64,000 nt of DNA from Pedobacter sp. MC2016-14 (lineage in GTDB: Bacteria; Bacteroidota; Bacteroidia; Sphingobacteriales; Sphingobacteriaceae): NCBI RefSeq assembly GCF_020991475.1, contig NZ_JAJMPA010000002.1, positions 496,001 to 560,000 of the forward strand, in the 5' to 3' direction. A model generated the notes under the pieces. That model saw only the letters and a list, made by a program, of their open reading frames with translations. It searched no databases and had not been told where the DNA came from. Positions within the stretch are counted from its first letter, which is position 1, and every line of letters begins with the position of its first letter. A program made the translations under genes and the position numbers. Below are positions 25,916 to 33,984 of this stretch, piece by piece.

Positions 25916-27403
25916 ATGAGATTATCAATAGAGCGAAAACCAGTAAAAGTATATCCAGATCCCAAACGCGTTATTGCCAGATTTTTCTTTAATGGAGAAG
26001 AGCGCGCCAAAGAGGTGATTAAAAAGGTATTGGAGTTGTCTGATCAGGAAGTTTTTAGTATCATATCTCCGCTTTTGCAGGAGTATTCTAAAAGACACCG
26101 AAATATCACCAAAATCCTTGCGCGCAACTGCAAGCGGATAAAGCCTTGTATGGATCAGATAGAGGTTGATTATGAATCCCTCGACAAATATCAAAGACTG
26201 CTGATAGGATCTTATTTTACACATGAATACTCAATTGAATCTGCTGCCTTTTTTAATCCCTCTATTGTGGATGATCCGGATCAGTCGGATTTGGTAGAAG
26301 GTGAAAAACGCGTTATTATAAGCTTTAGGGCAGTCGGTGAAGGTCATATTTCTTCAGTGGTTTTCCGTCGTGCACTAATAGACCGGTTCAATAACATTAC
26401 GGTTATGCCTGCAGGTAATTATATTGATGAGGCAGAAATCATTAAGAATGCTGTATACAACAAGAAGCTTTTTTTAAAGAAAGCCATTGAATCTAATATT
26501 GATACCAGGATCGTAAATGAGGTAGGGGATAAGCTGCAGGATAAGTTTGATTATACTGTATTAAGGCGATTGATCCTTGATTCTAAGAACCTTCAGGAAG
26601 ATGATATTATGAAACTGGAGTACGATAAGGTACTTTGGTTATCAGATACTTATCATGAAATCAGTTTTTCAAGAGATACCGATATTTCAGATCGTGTAAT
26701 TTTCCCGATTTCGGAATTTGAAAGAAAAGGAATAGAGGATGCCAGGTTTGTAAAATTTGTAAAGGATGATGGTTCTATTATCTATTACGCAACCTATACT
26801 GCTTTTGACGGGGCTATGATTATGCCTAAGCTTTTACAAACTACAGATTTTTACGATTTTAAAATCAGTCCTTTGCATGGTACAGGTGCCCAGAACAAGA
26901 ACCTGGCCTTGTTTCCCCGAAAAATTAAGGGTAGATATGCAATGATGTCCCGGATTGATGGCTGGAACAACTACCTGATGTATTCAGATAAGATTACCGT
27001 TTGGGATAAGCCCGTTAAATTACAGCAACCTCAGTTTTCATGGGAGTTTATACAAATTGGTAATTGTGGATCGCCTATCGAGACCAAAGATGGCTGGTTA
27101 ATTATTACGCATGGGGTTGGTCCTATGCGCAGGTATTGCCTTGGTGCTAGCTTGCTGGATCTTGAAGATCCTTCAATAGAAATAGGTCGTTTAAGTGAGC
27201 CTTTGCTCATTCCAAATACAGATGAGCGTGAAGGCTATGTGCCCAACGTATTGTATTCATGCGGTTCAATCATTCATAACAATACCCTTATTATTCCTTA
27301 TGGACTATCAGATTATTGTTCTTCATTTGCTACGGTAGACCTGCAATTGTTGCTGGATAAGCTTAAGAACTCCAATGCACCCATTCCTATTGTAAACGAA
27401 TAG
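25916..27403 (+). CDS. GH130 family glycoside phosphorylase (mannoside-type)
   Basis: A 495-residue protein whose C-terminal 300 residues form the five-bladed propeller of GH130, a family that phosphorolyses or hydrolyses beta-mannosides. The general acid is probably D275 in GIEDARFVKF. Later motifs include DGWNNYLMYSDKI and GNCGSPIETKDGWLIITHG (phosphate-site region). The N-terminal 150 residues are helical and extended compared with short GH130 enzymes, like the larger Bacteroidetes subgroup. There is no signal peptide, so it acts in the cytoplasm. It converges (4-base gap) on two GT4 genes, which suggests that it uses or remodels what they make. The exact substrate is not known from sequence. 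Confidence 0.85.
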   Translation: MRLSIERKPVKVYPDPKRVIARFFFNGEERAKEVIKKVLELSDQEVFSIISPLLQEYSKRHRNITKILARNCKRIKPCMDQIEVDYESLDKYQRLLIGSYFTHEYSIESAAFFNPSIVDDPDQSDLVEGEKRVIISFRAVGEGHISSVVFRRALIDRFNNITVMPAGNYIDEAEIIKNAVYNKKLFLKKAIESNIDTRIVNEVGDKLQDKFDYTVLRRLILDSKNLQEDDIMKLEYDKVLWLSDTYHEISFSRDTDISDRVIFPISEFERKGIEDARFVKFVKDDGSIIYYATYTAFDGAMIMPKLLQTTDFYDFKISPLHGTGAQNKNLALFPRKIKGRYAMMSRIDGWNNYLMYSDKITVWDKPVKLQQPQFSWEFIQIGNCGSPIETKDGWLIITHGVGPMRRYCLGASLLDLEDPSIEIGRLSEPLLIPNTDEREGYVPNVLYSCGSIIHNNTLIIPYGLSDYCSSFATVDLQLLLDKLKNSNAPIPIVNE

Positions 27404-27407
27404 GCAC

Positions 27408-28421
27408 TTAAAAGTTTAAAATTTTATGGTAGAGGGCTACATAGTCATCTGCCATTTTTTTTGCTGAAAATTTACCAATCGCCCAGTCAGAACAGTATTG
27501 TCTGTTGATATTGGGTAATTCCTTTACCGCTTCAACAGCCTCATGGGTATCCTGAACAAGGAAACCCGTTTTGCCAGATTGAATGAGCTCTGGCATTGAG
27601 CCTCTGTTAAACGCAATTACAGGCGTTCCGCAAATCATGGCCTCCGCAACGCTCAGGCCAAATGGCTCGTCAAAATTGATGGGATGTAACAACGCAGAAG
27701 CATTTGATAAGAGCTTGTTTCTCTCTTCCGGACCTGCAGAACCTGTAAAAACAATATTTTCATCCAGCTGCGGTTGTATTCGTTCTCTATAGTAGGCCTC
27801 ATCTTGTATAATTCCTGCAATGATTAGTTTACGACCACATTGCCGGGCAATTTCAATGGCTTCCGCGGTGCCTTTATCAGGGTGGATTCTGCCAAAAAAA
27901 AGTAGGTAATCTGCGGGTGTATGGTTAAACTGAAACTCATCTGTCTCTATGCCATTGTACACTGTTGCCAGGTAGTTAAGGTTTGGATGTCGGTTGGCAT
28001 CACTAATAGATACATAACTGCTGCTCTTATTGTATTTTTGATAAACAGGAATAATTTTTTCGGAAGAGAAGCCGTGGATGGTGGTAATTACGGGTGTTTT
28101 AATGAGAGCTGAAAAGCTTAAAGGCAAAAAATCAAAATGATTGTGTATGATATCAAACTGATTTGACTTTTCCATCAGGTTGCTGATGTGCAAACATTCT
28201 ATCACCTTTGCATCCTGATTTCGGTTTTCTTCGTAACCACTTTCTATTACCGAGTCAAGTTTGGCCTTCGTTAACGAGTCGCCGGTTGCAAAAAGCGTTA
28301 CCTCATGCCCCGCTTTTACCAATCTCTCTGTTAGGTTTGAAGCCATTTGCTCCCAGGGACCGTAGTGGCGCGGAGGGGTTCTCCACGCCACGGTAGACAA
28401 TACAGCTATTTTTAAACTCAT
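27408..28421 (-). CDS. GT4 family glycosyltransferase
   Basis: A GT-B fold retaining glycosyltransferase of 337 residues. The N-terminal domain has WRTPPRHYGPWEQMASNL, typical of the group that includes Bacteroidetes and cyanobacterial GT4 enzymes of unknown acceptor. The C-terminal nucleotide-sugar domain has LLFFGRIHPDKGTAEAIEIA (about 174-193) and the EX7E motif EPFGLSVAEAMICGTPVIAF. There is no signal peptide or membrane helix. It lies 7 bases behind the larger GT4 fusion gene, so the two share a transcript. Confidence 0.87.
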   Translation of the reverse strand: MSLKIAVLSTVAWRTPPRHYGPWEQMASNLTERLVKAGHEVTLFATGDSLTKAKLDSVIESGYEENRNQDAKVIECLHISNLMEKSNQFDIIHNHFDFLPLSFSALIKTPVITTIHGFSSEKIIPVYQKYNKSSSYVSISDANRHPNLNYLATVYNGIETDEFQFNHTPADYLLFFGRIHPDKGTAEAIEIARQCGRKLIIAGIIQDEAYYRERIQPQLDENIVFTGSAGPEERNKLLSNASALLHPINFDEPFGLSVAEAMICGTPVIAFNRGSMPELIQSGKTGFLVQDTHEAVEAVKELPNINRQYCSDWAIGKFSAKKMADDYVALYHKILNF

Positions 28422-28428
28422 AAATGAA

Positions 28429-30711
28429 TTAAATAGCTTCTTTTTGCATAGCTGTCAATTCGCTGCTTTGAATGTATTGATATTCCGATTCCAATGCCTG
28501 TAATACCATCAGGTGCGAAATCCAATAAGCCAATGTGCTTTCTGCACCCTGGTTGCGGTTTACGCCGTATTCTTGTAGCCCATCTCCACAGCCTTTGGTT
28601 TCATGATCGTATAATGGTACCCGTAGACTGTTTTCTCCTAAAAACCACTGATAGCTTAGGTTCATTTGTTTAATGTAAACCAGGTCCTTTGTAATCAGAT
28701 AAGCTTTAAAGTACATCAGTACCATGGCCATAGTCTCTATCGCTTGCTGATCGTATAAGGCCATGTCTCCACCGTCGCGGTACAACCAGCCATCATTGCC
28801 TACAGGATTTAAGTAGCCATGTATCAATGTTTTTTGGGTAAGGAATTCCATGCTTTCTAATGCAATATCCAGTGCTTCCTTGTCCTGGCTCACCTCGTAG
28901 TAAGAGAATAATGCCAAAGGCAATATTCCGTTATCATAGGTCATTTTCTCTTCAAACCAATGCCATGAACCAATTTTATTGGTTTTATAAGCATCTTTTA
29001 ATGGGATAACAAGCATGTCCATTTGCGCCCTGATGTGCTCATCATAAGGGTGTGCTTCCATATATTTAGAAAGCCCGATCATTGTGTTTCCAATTCCCCT
29101 CAAGTGTTTCAGGGCTCTAAAGTGTGGTACTGACTTAAGGAAAAGATCGGTGCCAAACTCACGGTAAGAATTGTTGGGCGCATTGCTAATGAGGTAACCT
29201 AATGACCAAATGGTGCGGCCAAATGAATCTTCTGAGCCTACTTCATCCAGGTAGTTCCGGTTAAAACTAAGGAAGTTGCGGAAATTACCGTTGTCTAGCT
29301 GCATATATTGAATATAGCTGAGGTAAATCGGTAAAAGATCCAGTGCAACCTTGCTTTTATTTTGCTGGTAAGCTAAAATTGCCAGTATTAAAGCTCTCGC
29401 ATTGTCATCAAGGCAATAGCCTTCTTTAAGGTTGGGGATGCCGTATTTAGCATGCTGTACAATTCCGGTATCATCTGTTAGCCTTTGAATATGTGCCAGG
29501 CTAAATGCAGGCATCATATCCGGGTCTATAATCTGCTTTCCGGCTTTTTCCATCTCTATTAGGTATTTAGAAATGGCTTCTTCCAATACATCAATAAAAA
29601 CCTGCCCGGTCATAGGCCAGCGTAAATGCAAACCATATTCATAGGCATTGGCTTTTAGTTCTTTTAATTTACCGTTGTCGTCCAGCAGTTCATTAATGTT
29701 TTCGGCCAGGGCATTAGCATCCCTAAAGTCAAATAAGCGGCCGCGGTTGTCTGCAAGTAGCTCCTGCGCATGCCAATAAGGGGTAGATACCACCGCTGCA
29801 CCCGCACCAACCGCATAAGATAATGTGCCACTTGTAATTTGCGCTTCATTTAAATAGGGGGTAACGTAAACATCACAAGCTGTCAGGTAATCGAAAAGTT
29901 CTTCTTCCGAAACAAATTTATTGATAAAAGTGAGGTTTCTTTCTACATCAAGTTTTTGGGCCAGACGTTTTAAGCTGTCGCGGTATTCCTCTCCCGAATT
30001 CCGGATTACGCCGGGGTGTGTAGTACCCAGGATAACGTACATTACGTCAGGATGATTTTTTACAATGGCGGGTAAAGCCTCAATCATTGTTTCCAACCCT
30101 TTATTTCGTCCAATTAGTCCAAAAGTGAACAGTACTCTTCTGTTTTTAAAAGGCAAAGACTGTTTTACAGGATTGTTTCTTTTGGCTTCCAAATCTGGTA
30201 CACCATGTTCTATCAGCTGTATTTTGGAGTAATCTATTCCATAAATACTGGTTAAAAAGCCAACAGCTCTATGGCTCATCACTATAATTCTTGAAGAATG
30301 TTTGGCAATCTCACGGATAATGGTGAGCTGCATGTAGCTGGGGTCTTTTAATATGGTATGGAAAATGGTAATGAGCGGTTTTTTTAGTCTCGCCAGTAAA
30401 GGCAGGATGTATACCCCGCATTCACCTCCAAAAATTCCGAACTCATGTTCAAGTATACATGCATCTGCAAGACTGGTGTTAATGTAGTCGGCGCCCCTGA
30501 TGTAATCTTTCTGATTCTCCTGTCGTATAATGTATTCTACTTCTTTAGGGTACTCATACGTGTTAATACTGTCCGAGTCGTTCATTGCCACTACAAAACT
30601 ATCTTCGGATACAGTAGCTTTATCATGACCAATAGCCCGGAGTAAGTTGTTGTTGAAAGTTGCAATGCCACATTCGCGCGGCGGATAGGAGGAGATGTAA
30701 GCTATTTTCAT
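28429..30711 (-). CDS. GT4 glycosyltransferase fused to a C-terminal helical (alpha/alpha-barrel-like) domain
   Basis: A 760-residue two-part protein. Residues 1 to about 385 are a GT4 glycosyltransferase (MKIAYISSYPPRECGIATFN, FTFGLIGRNKGLETMIEALP, and a nucleotide-sugar region near YLNEAQITSGTLSYAVGAG). Residues from about 400 to the end are helical with repeated motifs like those of six-hairpin glycosidases (YCLDDNARALILAILAYQ, FGRTIWSLGYLIS, DGGDMALYDQQAIETMAMVL). The tail may bind or cut the glycan the head makes; whether it is catalytic is unknown. It is first in a two-gene transcript with the smaller GT4 and faces the GH130 gene. Confidence 0.83.
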   Translation of the reverse strand: MKIAYISSYPPRECGIATFNNNLLRAIGHDKATVSEDSFVVAMNDSDSINTYEYPKEVEYIIRQENQKDYIRGADYINTSLADACILEHEFGIFGGECGVYILPLLARLKKPLITIFHTILKDPSYMQLTIIREIAKHSSRIIVMSHRAVGFLTSIYGIDYSKIQLIEHGVPDLEAKRNNPVKQSLPFKNRRVLFTFGLIGRNKGLETMIEALPAIVKNHPDVMYVILGTTHPGVIRNSGEEYRDSLKRLAQKLDVERNLTFINKFVSEEELFDYLTACDVYVTPYLNEAQITSGTLSYAVGAGAAVVSTPYWHAQELLADNRGRLFDFRDANALAENINELLDDNGKLKELKANAYEYGLHLRWPMTGQVFIDVLEEAISKYLIEMEKAGKQIIDPDMMPAFSLAHIQRLTDDTGIVQHAKYGIPNLKEGYCLDDNARALILAILAYQQNKSKVALDLLPIYLSYIQYMQLDNGNFRNFLSFNRNYLDEVGSEDSFGRTIWSLGYLISNAPNNSYREFGTDLFLKSVPHFRALKHLRGIGNTMIGLSKYMEAHPYDEHIRAQMDMLVIPLKDAYKTNKIGSWHWFEEKMTYDNGILPLALFSYYEVSQDKEALDIALESMEFLTQKTLIHGYLNPVGNDGWLYRDGGDMALYDQQAIETMAMVLMYFKAYLITKDLVYIKQMNLSYQWFLGENSLRVPLYDHETKGCGDGLQEYGVNRNQGAESTLAYWISHLMVLQALESEYQYIQSSELTAMQKEAI

Positions 30712-31036
30712 GTGGTAAAATGGTTCTTAAATTAGGATTCTTGTAAAGCTTTAAATAGATAACAAATTTTTATGCTAATTGTTCAGTTCCGGATAAATTC
30801 TGGAATTTTTTTACCTGCGGCAAGTTAGAGTTTAAAATTGCATAGATTAGGATTTTTTGTTTTTTAGTTTATCCTATTTTTGTAAACATTTAAAGTTATG
30901 TAAATTATTAATTTGCTGTTATATAGTTTTTTATAAATAATAAAATGAAACTTTATTTTTATGATTAGGCTTTAAGTTTTCAAATTTGTAGTTTTGAATT
31001 GTTCTAAAATATCTGATAAAACTAATTTTAAAGCAT
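30712..31036. other. 325-base intergenic region between divergent genes
   Basis: Very A/T-rich spacer between the GT4 fusion and nrdJ. It holds two TANNTTTG matches on the plus strand (30875-30882 and 30989-30996). I looked for a cobalamin riboswitch because nrdJ uses B12, and saw no B12-box-like GCCACTG and no long conserved fold. Confidence 0.5.
30989..30996 (+). promoter_or_regulatory. Likely -7 promoter element of nrdJ
   Basis: TAGTTTTG, ending 40 bases before the ATG at 31037. A second match, TATTTTTG, lies at 30875-30882 and could be an upstream start. Confidence 0.45.
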
Positions 31037-33589
31037 ATGAAAATTGAAAATCCTGACGTAGAAAGCAAAATATTCACTTCTGATGAAGCCTATAAAAAGT
31101 CACTTGATTATTTTAAGGGCGATGATCTTGCGGCAAGGGTTTGGGTAAATAAATATGCATTAAAAGATTCTTTCGGGAATATTTATGAAGGTAGTCCAGA
31201 AGATATGCATCACCGCATAGCAGCTGAAATTGCGCGTGTAGAGTTGCGGTATCCGAATCCGCTTTCCGAAGATGAGGTTTTTGATCTGATCAAAGATTTT
31301 AAATACATCATTCCCCAGGGGAGCCCAATGACTGGTATTGGTAATCCTTATCAGGTAGCTTCTCTGAGCAATTGTTTTGTTATCGGTAACGATGGTGATT
31401 CTGATTCTTACGGAGGCATCATGAAGATTGACCAGGAACAGGTTCAGCTGATGAAAAGGCGTGGTGGCGTGGGACATGATTTGTCGCACATCAGGCCAAA
31501 AGGTTCTCCGGTTAAAAATTCAGCACTTACTTCTACCGGAATTGTTCCTTTCATGGAGCGGTTTTCAAACTCCACAAGAGAGGTGGCACAGGATGGGAGA
31601 AGAGGTGCTTTGATGCTTTCTGTGGCTATAAAACATCCGGATGCCGAAGATTTTATTGATGCAAAAATGGAGCAGGGAAAGGTTACCGGTGCAAATGTTT
31701 CTGTTCGTATAGATGATGCTTTTATGAGGGCTGTAGAGGCCGGTGATGTTTATCAGCAGCAATACCCGGTGGGCAGTGCTGAACCTGTTTACAAAAAGAA
31801 GATCAATCCCGTTGCCCTCTGGAAAAAAATTGTACACAATGCCTGGCGTTCCGCAGAACCGGGTATTCTATTCTGGGATACAGTAATCCGGGAATCAGTG
31901 CCAGATTGTTATGAAGATCTTGGCTATAAAACGGTATCTACCAATCCCTGTGGTGAAATTCCGCTTTGTCCTTACGACTCCTGCCGCTTGCTCGCTATAA
32001 ACTTGTTTTCTTACGTAGAGGCACCATTTACAAAAAAGGCCTATTTTAATTGGGAATTGTTTAGAAAACACATTCATGCTGCTCAGCGGATTATGGATGA
32101 TATCATTGACCTGGAACTGGAGAAAATAGATGCCATTTTAGAGAAAATTGCGCAGGACCCTGAAAGCGAAGAACTGAAACGTACGGAGAAAAATCTCTGG
32201 ATCAATATCCGCACCAAAGCAAATGAAGGTCGTAGAACTGGTATCGGCATCACCGCAGAAGGTGATTTACTTGCTGCTATGGGTTTACGTTATGGTAGTG
32301 ATGAAGGTTCTGCATTTGCCGTTGAAATTCATAAAACCATTGCTGTGGAGGCTTACCGGGCATCTGTAACTGCCGCTAAAGAAAGGGGTGCCTTCGCTAT
32401 TTTTGATGCAGAACGAGAAAAAAATAATCCATTCATTTTACGCCTTAAAGATGCTGATGCCTCACTTTACAATGACATGCTTGAATATGGAAGAAGGAAT
32501 ATTGCCTTGCTTACCATTGCACCAACAGGTACTACCAGTTTAATGTCGCAAACCAGTTCGGGTATAGAACCAGTTTTTATGCCGGTTTATAAAAGAAGAA
32601 GAAAGGTAAACCCTAATGATAAGGATGCAAGGGTAGATTTTGTAGATGAAGTTGGCGATTCCTGGGAAGAGTATGTGGTGTTTCACCACCGATTTAAACA
32701 ATGGATGGAGGTAAATGGCCATGACATCAGTAGAAATTATACCCAAAAAGAGCTTGATGATCTTGTAGTACAATCGCCTTATTATAAATCTACCTCTAAT
32801 GATGTTGATTATTTGAAAAAAGTAGAAATGCAGGGCGAGATTCAGAAATGGATTGATCACTCCATCAGTGTAACCATTAATATGCCGGCTGATGTAACCG
32901 AAGAGGTGGTTGGAGAATTGTATATGGCTGCCTGGAAAGCGGGTTGTAAAGGAGTTACCGTTTACAGAGACGGCTCACGTTCGGGTGTGCTTATCGCAAA
33001 TACGGAAACTAAACCAGAGCCTGAAGAAACAGTGGAACTTGTGTTTCCTACTACTCGACCTGCTGTGCTGGAAGCAGATGTGGTACGCTTTCAAAACAGT
33101 AAAGACAAATGGATTGCCTTTATCGGATTGATTGACGGAAAACCATATGAAATTTTTACCGGTTTTGCAGATGATGAAGATGGCATCCTGATCCCCAGGT
33201 GGGTTAATGATGGCGTAATCATAAAAAACAGAGAAGCTGATGGTGGCTCGCGTTATGATTTTCAGTACAAGAACAAGCGTGGACACAAAACAACCATTGA
33301 GGGCTTATCTTATAAGTTTAATCCGGAATATTGGAATTATGCAAAGCTAATTTCAAGTACATTGAGGCATAGCATGCCGATTGAAAAAGTGGTAGACCTG
33401 ATCAATAGTCTGCAGCTTGATGAATCTATCAATACCTGGAAAAATGGTGTCGCCCGTGCCTTAAAAAGATATGTACCGGACGGAACGGAAACAAAAAAGC
33501 AAAAATGTGAGAATTGTAACTCTACAAATCTGCATTATCAGGAAGGCTGCCTAACTTGTACAGATTGCGGATCTTCAAAATGTGGCTAA
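31037..33589 (+). CDS. nrdJ: Adenosylcobalamin-dependent (class II) ribonucleotide reductase
   Basis: Reduces ribonucleotides to deoxyribonucleotides with a radical generated from adenosylcobalamin, so it needs no oxygen. The 850-residue monomer shows the 10-stranded barrel motifs GGVGHDLSHIRPKGSPV, the active-site stretch STNPCGEIPLCPYDSCRL, and APTGTTSLMSQTSSGIEP. The last 30 residues form a Cys-rich zinc ribbon (CENCNSTNLHYQEGCLTC, then CGSSKCG), which probably carries the redox-active thiols. No small subunit gene is next to it, as expected for class II. It is followed by a good terminator. Confidence 0.93.
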   Translation: MKIENPDVESKIFTSDEAYKKSLDYFKGDDLAARVWVNKYALKDSFGNIYEGSPEDMHHRIAAEIARVELRYPNPLSEDEVFDLIKDFKYIIPQGSPMTGIGNPYQVASLSNCFVIGNDGDSDSYGGIMKIDQEQVQLMKRRGGVGHDLSHIRPKGSPVKNSALTSTGIVPFMERFSNSTREVAQDGRRGALMLSVAIKHPDAEDFIDAKMEQGKVTGANVSVRIDDAFMRAVEAGDVYQQQYPVGSAEPVYKKKINPVALWKKIVHNAWRSAEPGILFWDTVIRESVPDCYEDLGYKTVSTNPCGEIPLCPYDSCRLLAINLFSYVEAPFTKKAYFNWELFRKHIHAAQRIMDDIIDLELEKIDAILEKIAQDPESEELKRTEKNLWINIRTKANEGRRTGIGITAEGDLLAAMGLRYGSDEGSAFAVEIHKTIAVEAYRASVTAAKERGAFAIFDAEREKNNPFILRLKDADASLYNDMLEYGRRNIALLTIAPTGTTSLMSQTSSGIEPVFMPVYKRRRKVNPNDKDARVDFVDEVGDSWEEYVVFHHRFKQWMEVNGHDISRNYTQKELDDLVVQSPYYKSTSNDVDYLKKVEMQGEIQKWIDHSISVTINMPADVTEEVVGELYMAAWKAGCKGVTVYRDGSRSGVLIANTETKPEPEETVELVFPTTRPAVLEADVVRFQNSKDKWIAFIGLIDGKPYEIFTGFADDEDGILIPRWVNDGVIIKNREADGGSRYDFQYKNKRGHKTTIEGLSYKFNPEYWNYAKLISSTLRHSMPIEKVVDLINSLQLDESINTWKNGVARALKRYVPDGTETKKQKCENCNSTNLHYQEGCLTCTDCGSSKCG

Positions 33590-33591
33590 TA

Positions 33592-33628
33592 AAAAATGGC
33601 TGCTTCCAAATAGGAGGCAGCCATTTTT
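33592..33628 (+). terminator. Terminator of nrdJ
   Basis: Sixteen-base stem AAAAATGGCTGCTTCC / GGAGGCAGCCATTTTT with one mismatch and a five-base loop, ending in T's. It may also serve the convergent small lipoprotein gene. Confidence 0.82.
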
Positions 33629-33647
33629 ATATACCGTAAAGGTTAAA

Positions 33648-33866
33648 TTAGTGTTTAACTTCAGTAGTAGTAGTTTCAACTTTAACGGCAGTATCTTTTA
33701 CAGTTGAGTCAGTAACAGTAGTATCAACAGCAGTAGTGTCAGTAACGATAGCTGAAGAATCAGTTAAAGTTGAATCTGCACCTGCTTCTTTTTTCTCAGA
33801 GTTACAAGCTGCTACTGATAAAGAGATTGCTAAAGCTAAAAAGCCAAATTTGAATACGTTTTTCAT
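33648..33866 (-). CDS. Small Thr/Asp/Val-rich lipoprotein
   Basis: A 72-residue precursor: signal peptide with lipobox SVAAC (C21), then a low-complexity tail of repeated Thr, Asp, Ser and Val (TDTTAVDTTVTDSTVKDTAV). No globular domain. Such short lipoproteins are common in Bacteroidetes and their role is unknown. It converges on nrdJ. Confidence 0.72.
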   Translation of the reverse strand: MKNVFKFGFLALAISLSVAACNSEKKEAGADSTLTDSSAIVTDTTAVDTTVTDSTVKDTAVKVETTTTEVKH

Positions 33867-33984
33867 TTTGTTTATGTTTTAATATTTACTACTTAATACA
33901 GCTGCCTATAAAAGGTAACCCAACTAAAAGCATTTTTTTTTAATAACTTTGACGCATTAACAAATCTATTCATAAATCAGCTTA

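Noticed and set aside
25916-30711. Polysaccharide utilisation locus
   Set aside because: There is no SusC/SusD pair, no secreted glycosidase and no signal peptide on the GH130 or the GT4 proteins, so the module is cytoplasmic.
30712-31036. Cobalamin riboswitch upstream of the B12-dependent ribonucleotide reductase
   Set aside because: I looked for a B12 box (GCCACTG-like) and a long conserved fold, and found neither. The region is A/T-rich with simple promoter elements.
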